NCBI GenBank assembly: GCA_023383815.1
Contig: JAHDYG010000004.1
Span: 124,001-188,000, forward strand
Direction of reading: 5' to 3'
From: Rhodocyclaceae bacterium
GTDB taxonomy: Bacteria; Pseudomonadota; Gammaproteobacteria; Burkholderiales; Rhodocyclaceae
Length of the DNA: 64,000 bases
The notes under the pieces were generated by a model that worked only from the letters and a program-made list of their open reading frames with translations, did no database searches and had not been told where the DNA came from. This document shows positions 16,930 through 25,378 of the stretch, piece by piece. Made by a program: the position numbers and the translations under genes. Each line of letters opens with the position of its first letter. The first letter of the stretch is position 1.

Positions 16930-17262
16930 TCAGCGCTTGTCGCGTTTGACTTCGGTCCTGAGCACTTCGGCCGTGACCGGATGGACCTCGATTTCGACGC
17001 GCCGACCTTCCCGGTCGAGCGCCTTGACCTCGTAGTGGTCGCGCTCGCGCTCGATCTCGTCGAACTGGCTGTAGCCGGCCGCTTCGAGTCGGCTCACGAC
17101 TTCGACGATGGTCAGCCAAGGCGCGTCCGGGGAGCCCCCTGCAGCGCTTGCCGAACTGGTGTTCGCGCTGGCATTCTGGGCAATTGCAGGTGCGAGCAGG
17201 GCGCCGCCGGCAACGATGCCGGAGCTGATCGCAAGGATGGACAGCAGATGTGTGGTGCGCAT
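16930..17262 (-). CDS. exported PepSY-domain protein
   Basis: A 110-residue secreted protein: signal peptide up to about residue 28 (APAIAQ), a Ser/Ala-rich linker, then a PepSY domain (about 48-105) with the pattern DAPWLTIVEVVSRLEAAGY and HYEVKALDREGRRVEIEVHP. The ATG has an AGGAG site; an upstream in-frame start would bury the signal peptide. It is divergent from a second PepSY gene that begins the two-component operon. A TTCA-N7-TTCA direct repeat facing this gene lies about 70-90 bp upstream, so control by the adjacent PhoP-like regulator is likely. The role of such small PepSY proteins is unknown; envelope sensing or protease inhibition has been proposed. Confidence 0.85.
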   Translation of the reverse strand: MRTTHLLSILAISSGIVAGGALLAPAIAQNASANTSSASAAGGSPDAPWLTIVEVVSRLEAAGYSQFDEIERERDHYEVKALDREGRRVEIEVHPVTAEVLRTEVKRDKR

Positions 17263-17332
17263 GATGTGGACTCCTGGGATGGGGATGGTCGCAGCCCGTG
17301 CCTTGACCGTGACTGCATTGTCGGAGTGCGCG

Positions 17333-17349
17333 CCTGAACCTTCCCTGAA
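17333..17349 (-). promoter_or_regulatory. direct-repeat box facing the minus-strand PepSY gene
   Basis: On the minus strand TTCAGG occurs twice with an 11-bp period (TTCAGG-N5-TTCAGG). Direct half sites one helical turn apart are typical for OmpR/PhoP-family regulators. The same TTCA-N7-TTCA spacing is found 6 bases away on the other strand, facing the opposite gene. Confidence 0.55.
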
Positions 17350-17355
17350 GTGCCC

Positions 17356-17373
17356 GTTCATCCGGGGTTCATC
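17356..17373 (+). promoter_or_regulatory. direct-repeat box facing the PepSY/two-component operon
   Basis: GTTCATC occurs twice with an 11-bp period (GTTCATC-N4-GTTCATC). A plausible -10 element, GAGTAT or TATGTG, follows about 12-15 bases downstream. This is the expected layout for autoactivation by an OmpR/PhoP-family regulator, and that regulator is encoded two genes downstream of the repeat. Confidence 0.6.
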
Positions 17374-17438
17374 TTGTGGGGAAGAGTATGTGCAGCGTCG
17401 GGTGTGCGAGTCCAGCCTGTTTCACGGAGATGGCGGTG

Positions 17439-17789
17439 ATGAAAATGGGGCGGTCGATGCGGTCAATGCTCGGAGTCGCGGTCGTGGCTGCGCTGCTGGT
17501 GCCGGAGGTGGCGGGTGCCGATGACGACCACGAACTCGCGCGCCGGGCACTGGAGGCGGGCGAAGTCCTTCCGCTGCGCGCGGTGCTCGAGCGCATCGGC
17601 AAGCAGTATCCCGGCGAGATCATCGAGGTTGAGCTCGAACGCGATGACGGCCGCTGGATCTATGAGATCAAGGTGCTTCGTCGCGGAGGCGGGCTGCTCA
17701 AGCTCGAACTCGACGCGAGCGATGCTACCGTGCTCGGCGTGAAGGGGCGAGATGTGCGGCCAGCCGGTACGCGAGCGGGGGAGCGCTGA
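17439..17789 (+). CDS. exported PepSY-domain protein, first gene of the PhoP/PhoQ-like operon
   Basis: A 116-residue protein with a signal peptide ending near VAGA and a PepSY region (about 30-105) containing EVLPLRAVLERIGKQYPGEIIEVELERD-type residues. Several in-frame ATGs exist; the one chosen has GGAGATGG correctly spaced and gives a short basic N-terminus. Its stop overlaps the start of the response regulator (ATGA), so the three genes are translationally linked. PepSY proteins at the head of such operons are common in betaproteobacteria and may modulate the sensor kinase, but this has not been shown for this protein. Confidence 0.82.
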   Translation: MKMGRSMRSMLGVAVVAALLVPEVAGADDDHELARRALEAGEVLPLRAVLERIGKQYPGEIIEVELERDDGRWIYEIKVLRRGGGLLKLELDASDATVLGVKGRDVRPAGTRAGER

Positions 17790-18451
17790 TGCGGGTGCTC
17801 GTGGTGGAGGATGAACCGCTTCTTGCAGCCCAGCTTCGCGATGCGCTGTCGGCAGCAGGGTATGCCGTCGACGTGGCGGACAATGGCAAGGATGCGCACT
17901 TCAGCGGCGAGGTCGAACCCTACGACGCCATCGTTCTGGATCTGGGGCTGCCGATCATCGATGGGCTGACCGTACTCAGGCGCTGGCGGGCTGCGGGCCG
18001 GAACATGCCGGTCCTCATCCTGACCGCGCGCGATGCGTGGCACGAGAAGGTGGCAGGGATCGACGCCGGCGCCGACGACTATCTCACCAAGCCCTTCCAC
18101 ATGGAGGAATTGCTCGCCCGCGTGCGGGCCCTGATCCGTCGCGCCGCCGGACAGGCGAGCGCCGAGATCGCCTGCGGACCTCTCGTCCTCGACACCCGGC
18201 GAGGCCGTGTGACGGTCGACGGGAATCCGGTCACACTGACGAGCCATGAGTACCGGCTGCTCGCCTACCTGATGCACCGACCGGGACAGATCGTTTCGCG
18301 CACCGAGCTGACCGAACATCTGTATGCCCAGGATTTTGATCGCGATTCGAACACGATCGAGGTCTTCATCGCCCGCCTGCGCAGAAAGCTGCCTCCGGAG
18401 CTGATCGAGACCGTGCGCGGCCTCGGATACCGCCTCGCATGCCGGACCTGA
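17789..18451 (+). CDS. PhoP/OmpR-family response regulator
   Basis: A 220-residue regulator with a receiver domain (Glu7, Asp8, phosphoacceptor Asp51, Lys101 in LTKPF) and a C-terminal winged helix with SHEYRLLAYLMHRPG and SNTIEVFIARLRRKL, ending GLGYRLACRT. It belongs to the PhoP/QseB/PmrA side of the OmpR family. It overlaps the PepSY gene upstream by 1 base and the kinase downstream by 13. Probable targets are its own promoter and the divergent PepSY promoter, both of which carry TTCA-N7-TTCA repeats. Confidence 0.92.
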   Translation: MRVLVVEDEPLLAAQLRDALSAAGYAVDVADNGKDAHFSGEVEPYDAIVLDLGLPIIDGLTVLRRWRAAGRNMPVLILTARDAWHEKVAGIDAGADDYLTKPFHMEELLARVRALIRRAAGQASAEIACGPLVLDTRRGRVTVDGNPVTLTSHEYRLLAYLMHRPGQIVSRTELTEHLYAQDFDRDSNTIEVFIARLRRKLPPELIETVRGLGYRLACRT

Positions 18452-19836
18452 GCTCGACACCTGGGCGTTTGCCGTGCTGGCGGGGTTCGCTGCAGTTGCG
18501 ATTGCTGGCCGGGACGCTGACCTGGATCGTGCTCGCGGTGCTCGTGTCCGGATGGGGGCTGTCGTCGCTCTTCAGCCAGCATGTTTCCCGCCAGTTCCAC
18601 GCCGAACTGGGGATGCATCTGGATCAGCTCGCGGCGAACCTGGTGGTCGACGAAGATGGGGAGGTGCATCTGCGCGCGCCGCTGAGCGATCCGCGGCTGA
18701 TGCGCCCGTACTCCGGGTTGTACTGGCAGGTCGACCGGATCGCCGGCGAAGAGGAGGCGGCGGTGGGCATCCTGCGCTCACGCTCGTTGTGGGATGCGGT
18801 GCTCGTCGTGCCACCGGACAGTCTGAACGACGGCGAACTCCACGCACACCGTGTGCGCGGCCCGAACGAAGAGCGGCTGCGCATGATCGAGCAGGTGCTG
18901 CGCCCGGCTGAATCACCGGACCGGCCCCTGCGCTTGATCGTCGCGGGAAGCGAGGATCTCGTTGCCGTGCCGGTCGAGCGCTTCAATGGCTTGCTCGCGC
19001 TCGCGCTCGGAGTCTTGTCGCTGGGGTTGGCCGGCGCATCGATCCTGCAGGTGTGGACCGCGCTGAGGCCAATGGCTGGCCTGCGCGAAGGATTGCGGCG
19101 GGTCCGCGACGGCACGAGCCCGGCGATCGATGGCCGGTTTCCGTCCGAGATCCAGCCGCTGGTCGATGAGTTCAACGGCGTGCTGGCACGCAACGCCGAG
19201 ATCGTCGTTCGTGCGCGCACACAGGCGGGCAACCTGGCTCATGCCCTGAAGACGCCGCTGGCGGTGCTCGCCAACGCAGCGGTCAACGAGGAAGGGGAGC
19301 TGGCGCATCGTGTGAGGGAACAGGTGTCGGTCGCGCAGACCCAGATCGATCATCACCTTGCGCGCGCCCGTGCGGCGGCTGCCGTGCAGATTCCAGGACA
19401 GCGCACGCCGGTTCGGCCCGTGCTGGATGGGTTGATGCGGGTGATGCGCAGGGTTCATGCCGACCGGGATCTGATGATCGAGATCGTCGAATGTCGGGAC
19501 GATCTGCTGTTCCGCGGCGAGGAACAGGATCTGCAGGAGATCCTCGGCAATCTGATCGACAACGCCTGCAAGTGGGCGCTCCGCCGGATTGCGGTTCGTG
19601 TCCGGGCGACGGAAGGCGAGTTGCTCGTGAGCGTCGAAGACGATGGCCCGGGCATCGATCCTGCGGTCCGGGAGTCGGCGCTGGACCGTGGCGTGCGGAT
19701 CGACGAGCAACGACCGGGGGCCGGACTCGGCCTTTCCATCGTGCGGGACCTGGTACAACTCTACGGTGGCCGCGTCGCGCTTGACTCGGGCACGGGCGGA
19801 GGATTGTGCGCGAGCGTGCGCCTGCCGGCCGGGTGA
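18439..19836 (+). CDS. PhoQ-like sensor histidine kinase
   Basis: A 465-residue kinase with two transmembrane segments (about 25-45 and 178-198) around a periplasmic sensor of roughly 130 residues, a HAMP region, and an H-box GNLAHALKTPLAVLAN that closely follows the PhoQ form (LAHSLKTPLAVL). The HATPase domain has the N-box IDNACKWA and GAGLGLSIV. It overlaps the regulator gene by 13 bases. The sensor region is rich in acidic residues, as in PhoQ, which binds divalent cations and antimicrobial peptides; whether the ligand is the same is unknown. Confidence 0.9.
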   Translation: MPDLSSTPGRLPCWRGSLQLRLLAGTLTWIVLAVLVSGWGLSSLFSQHVSRQFHAELGMHLDQLAANLVVDEDGEVHLRAPLSDPRLMRPYSGLYWQVDRIAGEEEAAVGILRSRSLWDAVLVVPPDSLNDGELHAHRVRGPNEERLRMIEQVLRPAESPDRPLRLIVAGSEDLVAVPVERFNGLLALALGVLSLGLAGASILQVWTALRPMAGLREGLRRVRDGTSPAIDGRFPSEIQPLVDEFNGVLARNAEIVVRARTQAGNLAHALKTPLAVLANAAVNEEGELAHRVREQVSVAQTQIDHHLARARAAAAVQIPGQRTPVRPVLDGLMRVMRRVHADRDLMIEIVECRDDLLFRGEEQDLQEILGNLIDNACKWALRRIAVRVRATEGELLVSVEDDGPGIDPAVRESALDRGVRIDEQRPGAGLGLSIVRDLVQLYGGRVALDSGTGGGLCASVRLPAG

Positions 19837-19857
19837 TGCCGGGCCACCAATGGCGGT

Positions 19858-19873
19858 TTCACGATTTCTTCAC
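19858..19873 (+). promoter_or_regulatory. ColR-like box upstream of the sulfatase-fold gene and colR
   Basis: TTCACGATTTCTTCAC contains TTCAC twice with an 11-bp period and matches the ColR consensus of Pseudomonas putida, recalled as YYNASNNYTTTTTCAC, with one mismatch. It starts 22 bases after the PhoQ-like kinase stop and 86 bases before the sulfatase-fold gene. A closely related sequence lies before the gtrA-colS operon at 52638-52653. Confidence 0.6.
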
Positions 19874-19943
19874 CTTTCTTCGACCATCGCTTGATCCCCT
19901 TCCCGGGACAATCGCACCCCTTGTACCGGATGCGGGCTCCACA

Positions 19944-22028
19944 ATGCAGCGCGACACGACCCTGGCGGCCGATCGGTCGGCCGACTTGACCGATCCCGCA
20001 GCCGGAATGGATGCCGCCGCCAGTGGATGGCCTGCGGGGATCCGGTTGTGGGAGCGCCTCGCGCGGCTGGGCCCGTATGCGCAGCTCGCGGTCCTGTTCG
20101 TGATCGGACTTCCGCTGCTTTCGCTGTCGCGGGCCGGACTCATGCTGTGGCAGGCCGATCGTGTTCTTGCGACCGGGATCTGGCCGCAGATGTTGCTCCA
20201 GGGCGTCCGGATCGACGTCATCCAGCTCGCTTTGCTGGCGGTGCCGCCGGTATTGCTCGCGCCGCTGCTGGTTCATCGGCCCGGCTGGGCGCTGTGGCGC
20301 CGGCTCAGTGCGGCGTGGGTGGTGATCGGGATCACGCTGCTCGTCCTGCTCGAGATCGCTTCTCCGACTTTTCTGACCGAATACGATGCGAGACCGAACC
20401 GGATCTTCGTCGAGTACCTGAAGTACCCGGCCGAAGTCGGATCGATGTTGTGGACGGGGTTTCGCGTGCCGTTGATTCTCGGACTCGGGCTCACGGCTGC
20501 GACCTTCTGGGCCATGGTCCGGTTGATGCGCCCGGCGCTCCGGTTGTCGAACGGCTGGAGCGCGAAGCGCTTCTGGCTGACGTGGCCGCTGGTCGTGCTG
20601 ATCCTCGTCTTCGCGGTCCGCTCGAGCACCGGGCATCGGCCCGCCAACCCGGCGATGTTTGCGCTCAGCAATGACCCGATGGTCAACAGCCTGATCCTGA
20701 ACTCGGCCTGGTCGGTTGCCCACGCTGCGTATGCCATGCTGCACGAGGCGAACTCGAGCGATGTGTACGGAAAGATGAGCGAGGGCGAGATTCTGGATGC
20801 CGTGCGCGAGACGCGGGTGCTGCTTCAGGATTCCCGGCCCTGGCTTGAAGACCCGGAGGTCCCGACCCTGATCCGCCAGGTTGCCACCGTTCGTCGGCCC
20901 GAACCGCTCAACCTGGTGATCGTCCTGCAGGAAAGTCTCGGCGCAACCTTTGTCGAATCGCTCGGCGGGTTGCCAGTGACGCCCGAGCTGGAGCGACTGA
21001 AGCGGCATGGCTGGTGGTTCGAGCAACTCTATGCGACCGGTACGCGCTCGATCCGCGGCATCGAAGCAGTGGTTACGGGCTTCCTCCCGACTCCGGCGCA
21101 GGCCGTGGTCAAGCTCGATCTGGCGCAGCGCAACTTTTCGACCCTCGCGCAGATCCTCGGCCCCCAGGGCTATGAATCGGAGTTCATCTACGGCGGAGAG
21201 TCGCACTTCGACAACATGAGGCGCTTCTTTCTCGGCAATGGCTTCACGCACGTGACCGACCAGAAGGACTACAAGGCCCCGGTATTCGTGTCGAGCTGGG
21301 GCGTCTCCGATGAGGATCTCTTCAACAAGGCACACGAGCGGCTGCTCGAAAAACATGCTCAGGGCGTGCGCTCATTCACGCTCGTCTTCACCTCGTCGAA
21401 CCACTCTCCGTTCGAGTTCCCGGACGGGCGCATCGAACTCTTCGAACAGCCGAAGAACACCGAGAACAACGCGGTCAAGTATGCCGATCACGCACTGGGC
21501 CGGTTCATCGACCAGGCGATGGCCGGGCCGTACTGGCGCAATACGCTGTTCCTGATCGTTGCCGATCACGACATCCGGGTGCGCGGCGACAGCCTCGTGC
21601 CGATCGAGCGCTTCCACATTCCGGGGCTGATCCTCGGGGGCGATCTCGCACCGAGGACCATTCGGACCGTCGCCAGCCAGATCGATCTGGCGCCAACCTT
21701 GCTATCCTTGATGGGGGTCGACAGCGAGCATCCGATGCCCGGACGCGACCTGACCCGTGAGCCGGACGATCTCGCAGGACGGGCGATGATGCAGTACGAG
21801 CAGCACTACGCCTGGATGGAGGGCGAGCGCGTGGTGATCCTTCGCCCGGAACGCAAGCCCGAACATGGAAGCTACGATCGCCGGAACAAGCGCTTCGTAC
21901 TGGCACCGCAGGTGGATTCGAACGCGGATGCTCAGGCCCACCGGCGCGAGCAGCGCGCCCTGGCCCATGCGTTGCTGCCTGCATGGCTGTACCGCGAACA
22001 ACGCTACCGGCTGCCGGGGCAGCCGTGA
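19944..22028 (+). CDS. membrane sulfatase-fold transferase (LtaS/OpgB-like)
   Basis: A 694-residue protein of the alkaline phosphatase/sulfatase superfamily in the LTA-synthase-like group. Five or so transmembrane helices occupy about residues 45-240. The periplasmic catalytic domain holds the metal and nucleophile motifs IVLQESLGATFVESLGG, the Thr of YATGTRSIRGIEAV, FTSSNHSPFEF and VADHDIRVRG. Relatives transfer phosphoglycerol or phosphoethanolamine to glucans, lipids or lipid A. The start at 19944 precedes the first hydrophobic segment; its ribosome binding site is weak and an earlier frame overlaps the kinase gene. It is followed by the ColR-like regulator, consistent with envelope modification under Col control. 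Confidence 0.85.
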   Translation: MQRDTTLAADRSADLTDPAAGMDAAASGWPAGIRLWERLARLGPYAQLAVLFVIGLPLLSLSRAGLMLWQADRVLATGIWPQMLLQGVRIDVIQLALLAVPPVLLAPLLVHRPGWALWRRLSAAWVVIGITLLVLLEIASPTFLTEYDARPNRIFVEYLKYPAEVGSMLWTGFRVPLILGLGLTAATFWAMVRLMRPALRLSNGWSAKRFWLTWPLVVLILVFAVRSSTGHRPANPAMFALSNDPMVNSLILNSAWSVAHAAYAMLHEANSSDVYGKMSEGEILDAVRETRVLLQDSRPWLEDPEVPTLIRQVATVRRPEPLNLVIVLQESLGATFVESLGGLPVTPELERLKRHGWWFEQLYATGTRSIRGIEAVVTGFLPTPAQAVVKLDLAQRNFSTLAQILGPQGYESEFIYGGESHFDNMRRFFLGNGFTHVTDQKDYKAPVFVSSWGVSDEDLFNKAHERLLEKHAQGVRSFTLVFTSSNHSPFEFPDGRIELFEQPKNTENNAVKYADHALGRFIDQAMAGPYWRNTLFLIVADHDIRVRGDSLVPIERFHIPGLILGGDLAPRTIRTVASQIDLAPTLLSLMGVDSEHPMPGRDLTREPDDLAGRAMMQYEQHYAWMEGERVVILRPERKPEHGSYDRRNKRFVLAPQVDSNADAQAHRREQRALAHALLPAWLYREQRYRLPGQP

Positions 22029-22064
22029 GTGGGGTCCGGTCCATTTGTCTTTCGGGGAGATTCG

Positions 22065-22769
22065 ATGCGTCTGCTCGTCATTGAAGACAATGCCGACATC
22101 CTGGCCAATCTGGCCGACTATCTCGAGCTCAAGGGGTACGTCGTCGATTGCGCGTCCGATGGCCTGACCGGGCTGCATCTGGCGGCGACCCGGCATTTCG
22201 ACCTGATCGTCCTTGACGTGATGCTTCCAGGCATCGACGGCTTTTCGCTGTGTGAACGTTTGCGCCAGGGGGAGTGCCGGGACGTGCCCGTCATCATGCT
22301 CACCGCACGCGATGCGCTGGAGGATCGCTTGCGCGGTTTTCGTACCGGTGCGGACGACTATCTGACCAAGCCATTCGCGCTGCCCGAACTGGCCGCACGG
22401 ATCGAGGCCGTGCTCAAGCGCAGCCAGGGAGGTAACAAGCGACTGCTTCAGGTCGGCGATCTCGCCTATGACCTCGATACGCTTGCGGTGCGACGCGGTA
22501 CGAGCGATGTGCATCTTGGTCCGATCGGCCTCAAGCTGCTCGCCGTCCTGATGCAGAAGAGCCCCGCGGTCGTGCCCCGCGAGGTCCTCGAGGAAGCGCT
22601 GTGGGGTGATTCACCGCCCGACAGCGACAGCCTGCGCAGCCACATCCACAGCCTGCGACAGCAGATCGACAAACCCTTCGATCACCCCCTGATCCATACC
22701 GTCCACGGCATCGGCTATCGTCTTGCGGTGGGAAGCTCCGTTCTTGCTTCGGAAGAGTCCAAGGCGTAA
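22065..22769 (+). CDS. colR: ColR-like response regulator without adjacent kinase
   Basis: A 234-residue OmpR-family regulator. The receiver begins [20 protein letters not shown] with phosphoacceptor Asp51 and [15 protein letters not shown]. The output domain has [35 protein letters not shown] and [10 protein letters not shown]. These stretches follow Pseudomonas ColR closely as far as I recall it. A GGGGAGA ribosome binding site fixes the start. No kinase gene is adjacent; the best partner in the window is the ColS-like kinase at 46953-48248. It lies 36 bases after the sulfatase-fold gene and probably shares its promoter and ColR-like box. Confidence 0.82.
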   Translation: MRLLVIEDNADILANLADYLELKGYVVDCASDGLTGLHLAATRHFDLIVLDVMLPGIDGFSLCERLRQGECRDVPVIMLTARDALEDRLRGFRTGADDYLTKPFALPELAARIEAVLKRSQGGNKRLLQVGDLAYDLDTLAVRRGTSDVHLGPIGLKLLAVLMQKSPAVVPREVLEEALWGDSPPDSDSLRSHIHSLRQQIDKPFDHPLIHTVHGIGYRLAVGSSVLASEESKA

Positions 22770-22822
22770 GTTGGACCTGTTCTACGTTTGAGAACGAGAT
22801 TCTCCATGAACAGGAGGTGGCC

Positions 22823-23701
22823 ATGGACAAGGAAGAGGAGATTGCGGCAGATTTCGACAGCCTGCTTCCCGGGGTCGGGTTTTCGCGAAGAGCTTTCGTC
22901 GTGACGACGCTGGGTGCGGGCTTCGCGATCGCGGTGCAGCCGGTGATGGCCCAGACCGCGATCAGGACCGGAACCGATGGCCTTACGGCGGGTGAAGTCC
23001 GGGTGCCGACCGGTGATGGCGAGATGGTCGCATACCGGGCGCAACCGGCAAGCGGTGGCCCGTTTCCGGTGATCCTCGTCGTGCAGGAGATCTTCGGGGT
23101 GCACGAGCACATCGCCGACGTATGCAGGCGCCTGGCGAAGCTGGGCTATCAGGCGATCGCCCCCGAGCTCTTTGCCCGGCAGGGGGATCCGCGGACGATC
23201 TCCAACGTCCAGGAGCTCCTTTCCACGATCGTCTCGAAAGTCCCCGATGCGCAGGTAATGAGCGATCTCGATGCGTGCGTGGCATGGGCTGGCGCGCACG
23301 GCGGCGAGCCCGACCGGCTCGGCATCACTGGATTTTGCTGGGGCGGGCGCATCACCTGGCTCTATGCGGCGCACAACCCTCGGCTGAAGGCGGGGGTCGC
23401 GTGGTACGGACGGCTGGTCGGGCAGGCGAGCGCACTGACGCCCGCGCACCCGGTCGATCTCGCAGCGAAGATCCAGGCGCCGGTGCTGGGTCTCTATGGT
23501 GGGGCCGACCAGGGGATCCCGCTCGATACCGTGCAGGCGATGCGCGAGCGGCTCGAGGCGGCGGGTGGCCGCTCCATGATCCACGTCTATGACGAGGCTC
23601 CGCACGCGTTTCACGCCGACTACCGGCCGAGCTACCGTGCCGAACCGGCGCAGGATGGCTGGCAGCGGATGCTCGCGTGGTTCCGGGAGCACGGGGTGTA
23701 G
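22823..23701 (+). CDS. dienelactone hydrolase family protein with Tat signal
   Basis: A 292-residue alpha/beta hydrolase. The dienelactone hydrolase triad is visible as Cys172 in GFCWGG, Asp229 in GGADQG and His261 in [10 protein letters not shown]; the conserved [12 protein letters not shown] region is also present. The N-terminus carries [10 protein letters not shown] and a hydrophobic stretch ending VMA-QT, a convincing Tat signal, so the protein is probably exported folded. AGGAGG at ideal spacing supports this ATG over a GTG two codons earlier. Substrate is unknown; the family cleaves lactones and esters. It stands alone between colR and thrC. Confidence 0.88.
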   Translation: MDKEEEIAADFDSLLPGVGFSRRAFVVTTLGAGFAIAVQPVMAQTAIRTGTDGLTAGEVRVPTGDGEMVAYRAQPASGGPFPVILVVQEIFGVHEHIADVCRRLAKLGYQAIAPELFARQGDPRTISNVQELLSTIVSKVPDAQVMSDLDACVAWAGAHGGEPDRLGITGFCWGGRITWLYAAHNPRLKAGVAWYGRLVGQASALTPAHPVDLAAKIQAPVLGLYGGADQGIPLDTVQAMRERLEAAGGRSMIHVYDEAPHAFHADYRPSYRAEPAQDGWQRMLAWFREHGV

Positions 23702-23823
23702 GACGCAATGACCCGGCTCCGTGACGACGGGGCCGATGAGCGCCGCGGGCATTGGACAGAGCCGCCTGCGAACGGGATAATCGCGGATTTGTCGTCAACG
23801 CACATCTCTTCGAGGATTCTCCG

Positions 23824-25263
23824 GTGAAGTACCTGTCCACCCGCGGGGCGCCCGCGCACGCCGAATTCTGCGACATCCTTCTGGGCGGCCTTGCGCCCGA
23901 TGGCGGACTGTATCTTCCCGAAACCTATCCCCGGATCACGGCCGAGGAACTGGCCCGCTGGCGCGAGTTGCCCTATGCCGGGCTCGCGTTCGAGATCCTG
24001 TCGAAGTTCATCACCGACATTCCGTCCGCGGATCTGAAGTCGATCTGCGACAAGACCTACACGGCCGAGGTGTTCTGCCACGTTCGCGCGGGTGACGATG
24101 CGCGTGACATCACCCCGGTGCACTGGCTCGAACCCGGCAGGCTCGCATTGCTCGAACTGTCCAATGGCCCCACGCTCGCCTTCAAGGACATGGCGATGCA
24201 ACTGCTCGGAAACCTGTTCGAGTACGTGCTCGACAAGCGTGGCGAGCAGATCAACATTCTCGCCGCGACTTCGGGCGACACCGGATCGGCCGCTGAATAC
24301 GCAATGCGAGGCAAGCACCGGGTGCGCGTGTTCATGCTCTCACCGCATGGCAAGATGAGCGCCTTCCAGCGCGCCCAGATGTACTCGCTGCAGGACGAGA
24401 ACATCTGCAACATCGCGGTGACCGGGATGTTCGATGACGCTCAGGACATCGTCAAGGCGGTGTCGAACGACTCGAGCTTCAAGGCGCGCCACCGCATCGG
24501 TGCGGTCAACTCGATCAACTGGGCGCGGGTGGCGGCCCAGATCGTGTACTACTTCAAGGGCTACTTCGCCGCGACGCGCTCGAACGACGAGCGCATCGAC
24601 TTCTGCGTCCCGTCGGGCAACTTCGGCAACATCTGCGCCGGCCACATCGCGCGCAGGATGGGGTTGCCGATCGAGCGGCTGATCCTTGCGACCAACGAGA
24701 ACGATGTGCTCGACGAGTTTTTCCGGACCGGCGTGTACCGGCCGCGCTCGGCCGCCGAGACGCGGGTGACCTCGAGCCCGTCGATGGATATCTCGAAGGC
24801 CTCGAACTTCGAGCGTTTCGTGTTCGATCTGGTCGGACGCAACCCGAAGGTGGTTGCCGAACTGTGGCGCCAGGTCGACGCCGGGCAGTCCTTCGATCTT
24901 TCCCGGACGCCGCATCTGGCCAGTCTGCCCGGGTTCGGCTTCGTGTCGGGCAGCAGCACGCACGCGGACCGGATCGCAACGATCCGCAAGGTCTGGGAAG
25001 GCTACGGGGTGATGGTCGATCCGCACACGGCCGATGCCGTGAAGGTGGGGCTCGAGCGGGCGGATTCGCGGCCGGTCGTGGTGCTCGAAACGGCGCTGCC
25101 AGCGAAATTTGGCGAGACCATTCGCGAAGCGCTGGGGCGTGAGGCGGAGCGGCCGGCAGATCTCGCGGGCATCGAATCCCTGCCGCAGCGGGTGATCGTG
25201 ATGGCGCCCGACGTGGATGCCGTCAAGCAGTTGATCAGCAGCCGGCTGTCGAAGCAACCCTGA
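23824..25263 (+). CDS. thrC: threonine synthase
   Basis: A 479-residue PLP enzyme converting O-phosphohomoserine to threonine. The N-terminus MKYLSTRG and the early GLAPDGGLYLPE are diagnostic of the longer, proteobacterial threonine synthase class. PLP Lys121 sits in GPTLAFKDMAMQ, with the phosphate-binding TSGDTGSAA stretch following. The start codon is GTG, with GAGG upstream. The homoserine dehydrogenase gene that often precedes it is absent here. A GC-rich hairpin follows the stop. Confidence 0.96.
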   Translation: MKYLSTRGAPAHAEFCDILLGGLAPDGGLYLPETYPRITAEELARWRELPYAGLAFEILSKFITDIPSADLKSICDKTYTAEVFCHVRAGDDARDITPVHWLEPGRLALLELSNGPTLAFKDMAMQLLGNLFEYVLDKRGEQINILAATSGDTGSAAEYAMRGKHRVRVFMLSPHGKMSAFQRAQMYSLQDENICNIAVTGMFDDAQDIVKAVSNDSSFKARHRIGAVNSINWARVAAQIVYYFKGYFAATRSNDERIDFCVPSGNFGNICAGHIARRMGLPIERLILATNENDVLDEFFRTGVYRPRSAAETRVTSSPSMDISKASNFERFVFDLVGRNPKVVAELWRQVDAGQSFDLSRTPHLASLPGFGFVSGSSTHADRIATIRKVWEGYGVMVDPHTADAVKVGLERADSRPVVVLETALPAKFGETIREALGREAERPADLAGIESLPQRVIVMAPDVDAVKQLISSRLSKQP

Positions 25264-25271
25264 CGACCGAT

Positions 25272-25295
25272 TGCGCGGGGCTCGCCGCCCGCGCA
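25272..25295 (+). terminator. hairpin after thrC
   Basis: A perfect 8-bp stem TGCGCGGG/CCCGCGCA with an 8-nt loop begins 8 bases after the thrC stop and is followed by TTCCC. It is a plausible weak terminator before the transglycosylase gene. Confidence 0.5.
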
Positions 25296-25378
25296 TTCCC
25301 GAGGCTGGCTAGGGCTGGAAGCAGGCAAAGTTCTGGACGCAGTCTATAGTGTAAGGACGACAGGCTCGGGAGGAACCG

